Source of the DNA: Perkinsus marinus ATCC 50983 | Lineage: Eukaryota > Perkinsozoa > Perkinsida > Perkinsidae | Direction: 5' to 3' | Assembly (NCBI RefSeq): GCF_000006405.1 | Contig: NW_003202100.1 | Location: 119,320 to 183,319, forward strand | DNA: 64,000 nucleotides | Part shown: piece after piece, positions 26,183-37,918 of the stretch | How the letters are laid out: each line of letters opens with the position of its first letter | How positions within the stretch are numbered: the stretch's first letter is position 1 | Position numbers and translations under genes: made by a program | The notes under the pieces: generated by a model | What the model saw: the letters and a program-made list of their open reading frames with translations, nothing else | Database searches by the model: none | Told to the model about the DNA's origin: nothing

Positions 26183-26932
26183 AGCAATAGTCCCCATGAC
26201 GAAAGAATACCCCCTCCTCCGTTTTCTGTAGGGAGTATTTTCATATAGGCGCGCAATGTAACGTTTCTGCCGATTTTCAACGGAGGGCATAGCATGGGGA
26301 CTGATCCATGATTTATTATTGACCTTTTACCATAATTTCTTCAATTGATGATGACAACGAGGATATGGACCTGGCGAGGCGCTGAAGGATTTGTGGATTC
26401 TGAGAGCGCCTTGGTGAAGTTGAGCGCGGAAAGTATTAAAACTATTGTTGTCTACTTCTATTTGCTACCCATAATATCGTTACATATTTACTCAGTGTAC
26501 TATGGCCACCTTATATGTGTAGGATGTGGTAAAGAGGAGCTGAAAGGTCGGTGTCATTATTTCGCACTACTACAAGTGTTCTCATGGGAAAGCAATAGTT
26601 CTTCGGTAACTAGCGACGACATTTTTTCACAGAGGTGCTCGTGAAGATTCCGTGTTGGTGGAATTGCGCGGTATTGGCAGTTCTGTGCTATCCATGGTGC
26701 TTCTTATGTGGTTGTGGTTGTCGGAATATTCGCAGTTTCGATCACGGTTCACCATGCTGCTGCAGACTTATACCACACCTCGATCAATATGAAGTGCTTT
26801 GTGTGGTAGGGGATAGTAGCACTTTTCTTATACTGTAGCACTCTTTGGGGAGATCGCTATTACAACTACCTCTTGACAGGAACGTCTGTCGTGTTTGAGT
26901 ATCTCAGCCTTTTAGCGTAGTAGTTGATCGAG
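26183..26932. other. no gene recognised
   Basis: A 99-codon frame at 26345-26644 has no recognisable features. Probably the intergenic or 5' region of LSm2. Confidence 0.35.
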
Positions 26933-27471
26933 ATGCTATTCTTCGACTTCTTCCAGAACCTCGTGGACAGCAACGCCCAGGTCACAGTGGAGATGAAGAA
27001 TGACGTTCAAATAACGGGTAGTATCTTGAGGTGGAAGACAGCAGTGACAGAGGAGCTGCTCGTCAGGCACGTTGCCAGCAGTGGATCAGTATTTCAATGT
27101 TAAACTGAAGAACATCTCTATCAACAATCCGGAACAGGTATTATTTTCGTGGCGCGTGACGCTAAACTCTAGCGAATAGCATTAGAGTGAGGTGTCAATA
27201 TGAGTATCCCTTGTATTAGCCGTGGTCATGAATTTCTCCAACGCGGGAATATGGGCTATCATATTAACAAGGAATCATGTGAAATGGTATCACCATGATA
27301 TGAACCGTATCATAAACATATTGGGTCTTATGTATCCGTAGAAATCTCGGCCCTTCCCCTCAGTACCCTCATCTCCTCTCTCTACGTAATTGTTTTATCC
27401 GAGGCAGCGTTGTACGTTATGTCCACTTACCCGATATGTACACACAGGTGAGCGCGGCCGCAGGTCCATGA
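26933..27471 (+). CDS. LSM2: U6 snRNA-associated Sm-like protein LSm2
   Basis: Subunit of the LSm1-7 (mRNA decay) and LSm2-8 (U6 snRNP) rings. Exon 1 starts at 26933 (MLFFDFFQNLVDSNAQVTVE). It joins over a 48-nt intron to TLPAVDQYFNVKLKNISINN (Sm1), and after an intron of about 230 nt to YPHLLSLRNCFIRGSVVRYV (Sm2). It ends HLPDMYTQVSAAAGP with the stop at 27469-27471. The protein is 87 residues, slightly shorter at the C-terminus than the usual 95. Confidence 0.94.
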
Positions 27472-27681
27472 TGATGATGATGCTGTTGTTTATGCTTATA
27501 GAGCTTAACTGATCAATGCCGGAAAGAGCTCGCAGCACAAAGCGGTGTCAATAGGATAGAGCCTGCCAAGTAACCGTTGAGCGCGAATACAATTTACCGA
27601 CTCCCCGCTCTGTTGAGTTATCATCACACGATGAAGAACTCCGTACCATCGTAGTCGTTGTGGTACTTTGTTTGTACACGT

Positions 27682-29320
27682 ATGGCTCGGTTTGGCGTGG
27701 ATGCGTTGTGGGATGCTGACATGTCCTCATCTTCGGATGGAGAAGAGGAGGAGACGGACGACAGCCCTTTCCACGAGACTAAGACCATGGCTACGGGAGA
27801 ATGGGATAAACTATTGAAGGGCACGGTAGTAAGAGAGGGCGATGAATGCCTGTTAGTGGGGGAGGTATTCGACGTAGTAGAAGCACGTGCGTAATAGGCT
27901 GGACGATATGCATGTACTCAACTGTGTGTCTTGGTGACCATGTGGGAATTCTGAGGAAATTTTCGAGAGTTTTTGTTGGTGTTTGTATACGTCTGCCCTA
28001 AGTCGTATGTGACTGTTCATAATATAGCGAGGAAACTCCTGAGTTGGGCTGAGGAAACCAAACATATATTCCAACACTGCTAGGTATTGGATCCCTCTAC
28101 TATTACTTCAACGGATGGCATTGACGAGGACATGCTCTTTGAAGTGGGTGGGGAGGCTTCTGGAGAAGAAGAGGAGGAAGAGAAGCCGTCTAAGACTAAG
28201 GCGTCCGGGTTCGTGTACTGCATCTATCGCGGGCGTTACTTTATCGTGCAGATCTCCTGTTGTGGAAGAGGTCTTCAGTGGAGGGGGCCGAGCCCAGCCA
28301 GGAGCATTCACTGCATATAAGCCTACTTACTACGATATGGTCTCTGATGAGGTAGCTACTACCACTACTGGATCCTCCCTGCTTGGTCAATGGCCAAAAC
28401 TCCGACATGTAGTACGATCGGTCCTCGGGGGCTAGCAGTGCTTCTCTCGGTCAGCCGTATCTACAGCAGCACCTCTCTTTCCGTCCTAGCTTTGGTGTAG
28501 ATGCTCGAATGGCAATGCCAGTGGAGTCCACTCTTAACAGACATCGGATAAAGGTAGGCTCTGAGGACTCCATCGCGATCGATCCTGTACGGTAGGTCCT
28601 CCCATCAGTGCTGCCTCCTTCTCCAGAGACCGTCCCTGCCCCCTTTGTTGAACAGTGTTTCTCGGCGTTCACCTCAGTCGAAGGTAACACATCCATTACA
28701 CTAGAGTGTTGTTGGTAGTAGTAGTCTTACTGTTAGGATCTACTGTGGCTTTGGAACTGTACGATCTCTATCGCTCATATGAAGGCTCCCCGAATGTGCA
28801 ACGGAGGAAGAGTATCTTTTCTCTACTCTCTGGCATGCTGGAAGGTATTCTTCGTCTTAACCCATCATTCGGCGGCGATCGTATAGTAACCAACAGGCTT
28901 GATGAGAATCTGTTCTCATCTGTGTCCAGCCCAGCCTGAAAATTATAGATATTTTCTGGAGTCTTTGTAGAGGATGGAATATTATTTTCTCCCTATATGG
29001 AACGGTCATGGAGCTCCCATTGCCTCGTTGTTGATCAGATGATGCTACTGAGGGGGATGACGATCTACGTCCCTGGTTGTCGGAGATCAACCTACCCATC
29101 CCTTCTGGGTCCGATCCTCTAGAGCGAGCTTTCCATCAGCTCTTGGCTACTAAAGTAAGTCTCACTCCACAGGTTAGCTCATACCCCGGGATCTGTGCTC
29201 AGGTGGCAGAGGCGTCCAGATCCTTGCAGGCAGCGGGATACCCCCGACTGGCTCGTATCGCTGCCATCCTAGGCTTCGATTCGGCAGACTGGGAGAGTGC
29301 ACGAAGTAGTAGCAGTAGTG

Positions 29321-29357
<37 letters not shown>

Positions 29358-29365
29358 CAGTAGTG

Positions 29366-29453
<88 letters not shown>

Positions 29454-29461
29454 CAGTAGTG

Positions 29462-29516
<55 letters not shown>

Positions 29517-31118
29517 CGTGATTTCGATTGTAACGTGACGGGTGTCGTAGGTGAAGGGACGGTATCCCTTCTCAAGCAGCAGTTGGCCCAGTGGAAGTTG
29601 GACAGCCCTGGGGAGTTCATCAAAGGGAACACTGTCACTGCGGTGTACCGACTCCTTGCAGGTTGGTACCTTTACAGAGTGATCTCTGCTTTAGAAGTTC
29701 TGTCAGGTGAGGTTCATTCGGAAGAGGTCCTCAGCCGTTGCCCAACCTGGACCGCTAAGCTCGCTGCATACTACTGTTATGGCACTAAGGCTGACGGGAA
29801 GCGATAGTAAGTTGTCGTCAACTGCTGTAGTCACATTATTGCTGTTCATCATGTTCCTCTCAGCTCACTCGTGGAGAGTATCAAAGCTGTGGGCCAGGGC
29901 TCCGGTATAGAGTGGGAGCTCTTGAGAGTTCGAGCAGGGATCGCCACCCCCGATAGGTACCCACTGGGGGCCGTCGTATCTGCCATGTCGTTCTTCCTCC
30001 TCAGCTTAGCCGAGTCACTACTTTGTTGCTCAACAGCTGAGCCATTCACCGCCTTCTTATCGTACCTCACCTATACGACAATCGATGCAGGTCGGCCTTC
30101 CATTCGCATCAGCTTTCGTACACCATCATCATCATGAGCATTCTAGATGCAACCTTGGAGTCCCTGCCGGCAGCTCGGTTGGCATCTGTAACGGCTCAGT
30201 GGCTGGAAAGTGTTGGTCTCTGGCAGTGGGCAGCTTTGGTGAGCTCATTGATGCTGCTGGCCCTCTTCCTCCCCGAATCGCCTCTGTCTTTGTAGGTGTA
30301 CTGCGAGTACCTCCTGGTGCCCTCATCGAGTGTCCAGCTGTTGGTGACTGATCTGCTCTACCGTAATATGCCACGACCGTCGGACTCTTTTCGCCGCATT
30401 GTCCTGAGCCAGCCCGTAGATGACCAAGGCACTCCAGTGTAGGTCTATTCCTCGTCATCATCATCATCATCAATCCAGGCTAGGATCCTACGTGTAGGTT
30501 CTGTTCGAGAGAAGCATTGCTTCCTCAGCCGGTGGTGGCAGCTCTCAGTGCCCTTATGGGAGAGGATGACCTCAACGCCTTGTTATGGTCGGCTGCGGCT
30601 CCGAGATTTGAACTACACACAAGAGACTCCCGTATAACTGTAGCCATACTCGGTAATTGCTGATGGTCTGTGCTCAGGTCTGGCCGGAGCAGTTTGCTAC
30701 ATGAATGCTGGCGATTGGCGAGAAGCCGCTCGAGTGATGGACCGTGAGGTGAGAGGCCCTTCTACAGCTACTGCTACCATACTCCTGCCTTGTCAGTTAT
30801 TGACTGCTCTCGAGGACGTCATCCTCGGAGGAGACTCTCCGAATAGTCGGATGAGTGGTATGGTATCGCGGCTGGCGTTCCTGGCCAGTGGTAGTACCAA
30901 CAGCAGTAGTGCCGATCCTATGAAGGATTGGATACACTTTGCCAACGCTGTACTCTGGAGGCTTCTGAATACTCCTCGGAAAGGGGTGTCATCCCTAGGT
31001 ACTGCAAGATGATGATGTACTCACATCTACCTTCATCGCCAAATGCAAGGCCTGTAACCATCTAGGAATAGAGAAAGACGCACTCCTCCGAGAGGCGTAT
31101 GTGCCCGCAACAGGCTGA
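27682..31118 (+). CDS. Nup96-like scaffold nucleoporin, spliced
   Basis: Y-complex (Nup107-160) scaffold subunit of the nuclear pore. The ATG at 27682 opens MARFGVDALWDAD and an acidic linker. Then come FTAYKPTYYDMVSDEV, LSFRPSFGVDARMAMPVEST, LQAAGYPRLARIAAILGF, LLKQQLAQWKLDSPGEFIKG with VYRLLAG, SIKAVGQGSGIEWELLRVRA, TAQWLESVGLWQWAALVSSL and FATCMNAGDWREAARVMDRE. It ends FIAKCKACNHLGIEKDALLR with the stop at 31116-31118. These blocks follow the order of the alpha-helical Nup96 domain. There is no FG-repeat Nup98 half and no autoproteolysis site. Intron 1 holds a dispersed repeat and a later intron holds a long TAG microsatellite. Some exon edges are approximate. Confidence 0.75.
27906..28075 (-). 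repeat. dispersed ~170-bp repeat inside Nup96 intron 1
   Basis: Read on the minus strand it begins ggaatatatgtttggtttcc, has TCCTCAGC and GAGTTTCCTCGC blocks, and ends with cacagttgagtacatgcata. The same two ends occur at 32868-33030, 40437-40640 and 41631-41768, with a variable middle. It nearly fills the intron. Confidence 0.7.
29305..29516. repeat. (AGT)n microsatellite inside a Nup96 intron
   Basis: About 70 triplets, nearly pure, with a few AGC and GGT variants. It lies within the intron 29297-29550 (GAG A|gtgcac ... gtcgtag|GTGAAGG), whose flanking exons join in phase. The poly-Ser, poly-Val and poly-Tyr frames over it are artefacts. Confidence 0.9.
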
Positions 31119-31260
31119 CCGACTTCGTCATTATTGCCTTCAGGTCCTCTAAGAACTCCAGTTCCTAGCAACGTGTATCTGTTTCAACGTCAGGCAGCTT
31201 GTGTAGTGGAGTTCTTCAATTTGTCGTCGGGGCAGGGTTGTAGGCAGTAGGTTTGTGTAT

Positions 31261-32556
31261 ATGCCACTCTGCTGCTTGCGAGCAGCTCCTGCCTTGAGAG
31301 CATTGCCCTTTGCCCGTCCTCGACAGCTGTGCCGTCTTTTTTGCTCAATACCATCAACGACCCCTGGAAATGCCAAGTGTGACTTCTGCTACTCTTGCAG
31401 CAACGACGACCCTTTTAGAACGGTTGTGGACGGCGAAGGCACGGGCCATGCGGAGCTGCTACAGCGGTTTACCCCGCGGCCCTTCAACCCACGCTTCGCC
31501 TACACCAGCCGGCCCTTCTTCCCTATCTGTGCTAAGAACATGAGGAACGGTCATGGCCGACAGGTGAGCCGCTTGTGCTGATGCCCTATGGTGATGATGA
31601 TGGTACTGAGTGGAGGTCCAAAAGAAAAAGAAGAAACGTGTTAGAGGACGAGGGAAAAGTCAACGCGGTATCAAATTGCAACACGATCGAGGAATGGACG
31701 TGGTAAGGATGGCGAACGACACCTGTTATCATTCGCACATGGAATAACCTTCTAGGACCCCGAAACTTGGGATGGCGGGAATCGGGCATATTACACTAAG
31801 TGAGGTTCAGTTGGTAGCATGCTTGTTCACTATAAGGTAGGTTCCCCAAATGGCCTGGAGCTAAACGGGAGATGTCCAGCAAGTACCAGCAGCTTGAGAC
31901 ACTAAGTCTAGCTAGATTAAGGTTGAAGTGGCGCTGCGGAGCTTGTCTCTATCCCGCTAGTTTTCAGGAAGTTCATCGAGTACGGTCGGCTAGACACGAG
32001 GTATCCAATCACTCAGCGGCACCTTTTCGAGAGCAGATGCGTCAAACGTGTTCGGAATGGCGTTCGGCTTTTCAACTACAACGATTATCCCTTCCCGTAG
32101 TGCCTCATCTTTGTCATCGAGGACCGATGCGGCCTTCCATAGGTATAAAGTCGATATCGAGGTTGCTAGTGTGGACCAGTCGTCTATAGACATGATCAAG
32201 CGAGTTGGTGGCAGCGTCACTGTGGTGTAGGTAGCTTAGCCCGTGACGGTTCGTTTCAGTTGCCTGCAGGTATATGGAACGAGTGGCGCTACGCGCTCAC
32301 ATCAAACCGTGGAAATTCGAGGTCCTCCCCAAGACGGCTAGACCTAACTTGGCAATGGTTCATTACATGGAGAAGATGAGGGCAAGAGGGGCGAAAGTTC
32401 GGTGAGATGTGTGGCAACAGGTTGAGCTGATGACAGCGCAGATACATCAAGCCGTTGTGGCTGTTGGATGAGGAACAGCGTGTTCGCGCACAACTTCGTG
32501 AGGAGATGGCAGAAGAAGACATCGCCAAGGAGACAATCCCAGAGCTAAACTCATGA
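31261..32556 (+). CDS. MRPL15: mitochondrial large-subunit ribosomal protein uL15m
   Basis: The ATG at 31261 opens a basic, hydrophobic targeting-like sequence (MPLCCLRAAPALRALPFARP). A later exon carries the rRNA-binding basic patch KKKKKRVRGRGKSQRGIKLQ, then TPKLGMAG and KYQQLETLSLARLRKFIEYG. RLDTRYPITQRHLF, YKVDIEVASVDQSSIDMIKR with GGSVTVV, YMERVALRAHIKPWKFEVLP and MVHYMEKMRARG follow. The last exon (KPLWLLDEEQRVRAQLREEM) stops at 32554-32556. Order and motifs match mitochondrial uL15. Introns of 44-60 nt fit phase at several joins; the segment 31710-31870 is less certain. Confidence 0.82.
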
Positions 32557-33349
32557 GTATATGTTGTTGTGTGAGTGATGTTTCTGAGATGTCGCAGATC
32601 TGTGTATAAATGTTACTAAATGGCGAGTTAATTTTCACATGATCATGTTAGAACACAGCCAGGCCAATTTGTACTATTGAATTTCGTTTGTAGAGTCGGT
32701 TTGGCACTCTGAATGGTAATCACTCAACAATCTTATGAAGCGATGGCCGCCAACAGCAACATTGATAGGGTTGAAATTTTGAACGACCGCGATTGTACTA
32801 TACCATGCGAAGGCAGAGCCTGTGATGAGAAGGTCCACAATTCCTGACCAATACGAAGTGCCGGAATATATGTTCGCCCTCCTCAGCTGATCTCAAGAGT
32901 TTCCTCACAAATTATAGGAATAAGGGTAGAAGTGTACAGAAATTAACAAGAATTCCCCGAAAGTTCCTCAGAATTTTCATATTGTCACCAACACATGTAG
33001 TTGACTATGTGCATATTTTCCTACACTGCAAATACGTATCACTACAGTGCAACTCGGTCCAATATTAACATCTCCCTCATAACTTACGAACTCACCTTAC
33101 ACTGTACAAAACGGATCCCACCCGTGATGTGAAATACACTAGTGCAAAACATATTCATTTGACGGAAAACAGTTGTATTATCGATCGCGGAGATGTATAC
33201 GTCCTACAATTCACATGGAGTATTACGCCACTTCACGTTAAACGGGTGAAACTCCACTGTACGCAACAAGATATGGAATATTGACGAGCGACTGGCAGAA
33301 CTATCACTAAAAATCAATTAATCATAGTGAGAGGCCCAGCAATGACGCG
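32557..33349. other. intergenic, AT-rich, with a dispersed repeat
   Basis: No gene recognised. It contains a plus-strand copy of the dispersed repeat (32868-33030). Confidence 0.5.
32868..33030 (+). repeat. dispersed ~165-bp repeat, intergenic copy
   Basis: It starts atatatgttcgccctcctca, shares CTCAAGAGTTTCCTC, and ends cacatgtagttgactatgtg. The ends are alike in all copies; the central 60-80 bp differ. Confidence 0.75.
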
Positions 33350-34566
33350 CTATGCTGATTGTTGAAGTAGATAACCGATTCTCGCACCTGCAACAACGAC
33401 GATGCATGGCCAATACCGGCCTGTCTCGAATAGCGAATAGCTTCCTACCGCACAGAAGTGGATTATGGCTGCTACCAGGACAAAGAGATGCCATACACAG
33501 TGAAGGATGGGGACGCACTGGAACGGATAACAGTGATGATGGGGAGGGGTGGGATGACGCCTTACTTTGATATTGTCCAGGATGTAGAATGGCAGGCCTG
33601 CCATGTAGGTGACACCACCGCCAGTGATAAGATATCTAATGTGCACCTAGGGAAAGAACCTCTCCTGCTACAGCGAATGGGACCACACAATAGAAGAGTT
33701 GGGCAGTGGCCACTTACAGGAGTCGCGGTGAAGAAGGTGTCGTAAACCGCTAGGGCCATCCATCCCATGAGAACATACAAGAACAGCTGAAGAGATCCTC
33801 ATAATGCGCAGTGGACGATTATGATCAACTTACCTCGCCGTAGACATACAAGGGGGCGTGACGGATCTTGGGGAAGTGGACGGCTATGATGTGAGCTGTG
33901 ATACCAACTCCAGCGAGGGCCCACTCAGCTGTCATCACCCAGCTGCCCTGTCACACGATAGCTATGCTACACACACAGCCACTTGTCAACTTACATTGGG
34001 ATCGTCACCGAATAACAGAACGCAGAAAGGAGTATAACTCCCCGCGATAAGGACGAATATAGAACTATGGTCAAGCACTTGAAAGATCCTTGAGGTCAGG
34101 TCTAGCATGAAGAATGCATGGAACAGAGTTGAGACGGCGAACAGGAGCTGACAGAAGGGACCATTGAGGATTATACAGCAAGGCAAAGGAGAACTCACAG
34201 AGCAGCTCATCATATAAGCCACAACCGCGATCTTGCAGCGGTAGGGATCATCAGCAGTGAGGACCATAAGGTCGATCAAACCGGGGACGACCAGAACCCT
34301 GAAATTGGTATGATCTACTGCTAGGACCGAGAAAGGAGGCAATCCTACATCCCAAACCCGTGAGTGAGAGCGTTCCATATCTCTTCCACTACGAAGTTAC
34401 CATCAAAGTTCACACGACAATGACAACAAGAATGTGGGGAGAAAGCTGAGGAGGAGACCGCCAATGAGCTTTCAATCAATAACAACAACGCCACCTTACG
34501 CTGGAGTTCTCGCTTCTCCTCTCCAGATTTGGACATAGACTCCTGCTGCTCCGCGTTCATCTCCAT
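33350..34566 (-). CDS. PAQR/hemolysin III family seven-transmembrane protein
   Basis: Membrane protein of the adiponectin receptor/hemolysin III superfamily (often ceramidase- or receptor-like; activity here unknown). The start at 34566 (MEMNAEQQESMSKSGEEKRE) leads to FVVEEIWNALTHGFGM. A hydrophobic exon follows, then the family signature STLFHAFF with LDHSSIFVLIAGSYTPF. Later come WVMTAEWALAGVGITAHIIA, GGVTYMAGLPFYILDN and the C-terminal WHLFVLVAAIIHFCAV. It stops at 33350. The conserved His residues of the metal site (STLFHAFF, WHLFVL...IIHF) are present. Its start lies only 24 bp after the stop of the upstream leucine-rich-repeat gene on the same strand. Confidence 0.85.
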
Positions 34567-34590
34567 CCCATCGGTCTATCCCAAAGACCA

Positions 34591-35550
34591 CTACCCCTCA
34601 GTGACATCCTTCACAGTGTACTTACTAACGCCTTGTTCCGACTCTCTACAGCGGCGATAATTCTGCGTATGTTCATATAACCAATACTGAAAGGCCACTA
34701 TGAGCTCACGAATTCCAAAGCAGGAGCAGTACGCATTGAAACTAATATCTAGATAGCGCAAAGTCTTCGGCCCTTCCTCGACTATACGCAGGACTGACTC
34801 CTGACCATTTTCATATCTAACGATAACTCGTACAAGACGCTATCTAACATAAGCATCATCACCCTAGGTAGTTGTGGGAGAGTATGAGGTCCTTTAAGAC
34901 TTTCAACTGCACTACTCCCTCGGCAAGCTGCCTAGCCCCGTGGCCATCAATGCCTATCAGTCAACAATCACGCACATCGAAGAATATCTTTATCGGTACC
35001 TAGCCTCTGAAGATCGAGTTTCTTCAGGGAGCTGGCAAGACTAGGACATGGAATCTGTAGAGCACGGCCGATCCAATTGCCTTCTCCTCTCCACCCACGA
35101 CTAAGAGAAAACTCACTACTTAGAATCAGATCGATGAGTACCCCACTCACCTAAGATGAGTGCCAATATAAAGGCCTTGGACGAAAGGCGCCTCGCCAAC
35201 GGTCTGCAGAACTGGCATCAGGCTGGAGTCCAGCGGGGACCTCAAGCTCATCACCACTTGTGGCCAACGTGTCACCAAGGTCGTCACAAAAGCAGGATCA
35301 ACCTTGGGGGGAGTCCAGGAGGAAGATAGCATCTTTGAAAGGTCCCTACCTTTGATCCATAGGCGTCACACAAGCCTGTGTAGAAATCCAACAGGCATTT
35401 TGAACAATGCGAGCCGACGGTGCACTCAGGGCACCTCATGAGGACCGGTATGGCACCGTTTCGAATTCCATCTGACCAAAAACGCCCCGCTCCACCGCTA
35501 CAACCACACCCTCCTCGTACAGCCGCTATCAGCAGAGCTCTTACCGCCTT
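34591..35550 (-). CDS. leucine-rich-repeat protein (RNI-like)
   Basis: Exons show leucine-rich-repeat spacing: LASSLKKLDLQRLG (about 35030), GARQLAEGVVQLKVLKDLIL ending SHNYLG (about 34900), and PKTLRYLDISFNAYC (about 34760). The end is YRRCRESEQGVSKYTVKDV with the stop at 34591-34593. The ATG at 35550 (MKAVRALLIAAVRGGCGC) is a guess. A Cys-rich piece (MRCPECTVGSHCSKCLLD) lies near 35400. The exact family and function are unknown. Confidence 0.5.
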
Positions 35551-35795
35551 CATCGCGACTGCATAGCATATCACCCGAGGACATAGAGAATAAAAGGGGC
35601 TAGAGTTAGTGACTGACGATAAGACTGAGTCATGAGGCGATGCCCAGTGGGGCTAGGATTATACCCAATGTATTGTGCAACCTGTCTCCTCCGACTAAGA
35701 ACGCAAATCACGGAGATTAACAACATTAGCAAAGGACATTGTCACTACGACCATGGGCCAACATCAATGTAGACTGGTAGAGCCCAAGAAGGCTA

Positions 35796-36615
35796 TCAGC
35801 CAGCAGCCACCGAGCCTTCGTAATCGTTGCTCTTGGCGCCCTCAGAAGGAGTCCTCGAAGAGCTCGGCGGAGTATATTCAACGACTTTCTCCACATACTT
35901 CTTCACGACCTACCACCATCACTAACTCGATCAACCAAGACAGACTGCCAAGACACACCTGAGGTACTTTAACCTCCTTCACGACTTCAACGTACTTCTT
36001 AACAGGGACGTCCACGTACTTGTCAACATACTCTATCTGAAGGCCAACTCAATATCCTTGCCACCGCGAGCTCTGTCACCCACCTGTGGCACTTCAACGA
36101 ACTTCTGCACAGTCTTCAGCACAGGCTTACTAACCATTTTCTGCGGTACTGGAATGTCAATTACCTTATGAACCACCTTGGTCACCGGCACCTCCACTTC
36201 TCTATCGATGTACTCCATCTGACAGCCATACCACACCATACCCAACACCTACCAGAGTGCTCCCACTACCTTAGTGTTGGCCGATTCCTGTTGGACTATG
36301 ATATCGGGCGGAGGATACGGCGGAGGCGCGCACTGCAAAGAAAATCGCCTATCTCACAGCCCTGCCAATCTAACGCCTTACTGGAGGAGGAGGGGGAGGA
36401 GGAGGGGGGATGGACGGCGGTCGCCTTCCAGAAGGAAACTGAGCCAATCTCAACTCCCTATCACAAGACCCTCTACAGAGCCTTACCGAGTGGGGGTGGA
36501 CCGGTGGGTTTACAGACTTGCCATTCCTCGGTCGTGGACGATACACCATTGGGGCACCACACATGGGAGGGGGCGGCGGTGGGGGACCCTCGGGACAGGG
36601 AGGGTGTCTTATCAT
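35796..36615 (-). CDS. alveolin (inner membrane complex protein)
   Basis: Cytoskeletal protein that underlies the alveolar sacs of alveolates. The ATG at 36615 begins a Pro-rich N-terminus (MIRHPPCPEGPPPPPPPMCG). It continues with PPYPPPDIIVQQESANTK and then charged, valine-rich repeats typical of alveolins: MEYIDREVEVPVTKVVHKVI, KTVQKFVEVPQV, IEYVDKYVDVPVKKYVEV, VKEVKVPQ and KYVEKVVEYTPPSSS. It stops at 35796-35798. The exon joins are phase 0 with short GT-AG introns. This gene is the best single clue to the lineage. Confidence 0.85.
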
Positions 36616-36971
36616 TCGTAGTAATAACAGTTACTACAATCAAGGCACTACTACATCCCTCGAGATCAACTAGAACAACACCACTACTACTCAGCCTCCT
36701 CAGCGAATGCTACTATTCACATAGTGAGCAGGGTAGAAACGACCGTGACGGAGAAGGGGCACAGGAGCAAGTTGTCTCCCTCAACGATAGGGGCTCGAGA
36801 TAACGAACCATACGAATGAACGACCTTCACCAAATATTCGGCCGGCCTCTAGACCCTCCCCCTCTGTCCTGTGGAAGCCATCTCAGACTGCATGGTCATG
36901 ATCGATAAATACTATAGTAAATACTGGCTGGCAAAGTATCAACCATCCCATCGCCATTAGGAGGAACACAA

Positions 36972-37918
36972 TCACTCCAACACTAACGAAACTACTGTTA
37001 GATCGCCTCCTTTCAATGGTAACTGGGAATGGTCAGTACTCATCGACTCAAGAAATTGCCAATTTGGTCCCGAACACTCGACAGAGCCGACTTGAATGAC
37101 GCCTCCTGGGTCACTCCAGAGTAACCTACCAAACTCAACACTGGCATCCTCATAGTGCCCATCATGACCATCCCCACCTCGCAAGCTCCTTGAAGTCGTG
37201 GCCGAACGATGGTCATCACTCGCAGTAGTCGACGATTCCTCACTCTGCATCTTGATCCTGGATGTAATCACGCCAGAATCGGTCTCCAGTATAACCCTGA
37301 GGATATACCAAATCCATCAGCAGGGCCCATCACGTGCTACTCACCCTTTCTCCACCGCCTCATCTATCATGAGGAAAACCAAGTCCAGTTTCTCGATCAC
37401 TTTCTTACGGCACACGTTATTACTAACAAGGAGCAGCTACCCTACTACGACCAACAGGACCAACGACCATCCTACTGTGTTATGTTGCACAAGACTTGAT
37501 ACAGGCTAGTGATGAAGTCCAACATCATGATATCATTCTCGCTCTCCCGTGCAAGCACCTGTGTACCTCATCCCGAGCCCTTATGATCCAAAGCCTTACC
37601 GCAAGCATAACGTCATTCGATTGCCGCACCAGGACCACGTATTCGTCAACCAATGCTACTTCGACTAAAGCGACAAGCCGAATACAGCTACTCATCAACC
37701 CTCTCCCATACCATCATTCCTGTTATTAAGTCTAGCCGTCTTGGACATGAGGTCTTTCTCGAATTTCTTCTCACTCGCTAGGTCGGTGAACTTACCCTCA
37801 TCATAGTACCTACACCACTGTGCGACCACCGCTGCAGACCGACCCGACGTACTTAGCGGCGAGGCGCTTCCCCTCCTCATCCAAAAGGAGGACACCAGCA
37901 ACACAGCGGATGGATGCC
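36972..37918 (-). CDS. COPZ: coatomer subunit zeta (COPI)
   Basis: Small subunit of the COPI vesicle coat. The ATG at 37918 gives MASIRCVAGVLLLDEEGKRL with AAKYV. Then come YYDEGKFTDLASEKKFEKDL, VDEYVVLVRQSNDVMLAV, IEKLDLVFLMIDEAVEKG and VILETDSG, which follow the zeta-COP longin fold in order. After VITSRIKMQ the open frame runs on for about 80 Ser/Gly-rich codons to 36972. An unseen intron may instead lead to the usual C-terminus. The N-terminal and central assignment is firm; the 3' end is not. Confidence 0.8.

Noticed and set aside
29077-29638. Poly-Ser, poly-Val and poly-Tyr proteins
   Set aside because: They arise from the (AGT)n array, which lies in an intron flanked by exons that join in phase.
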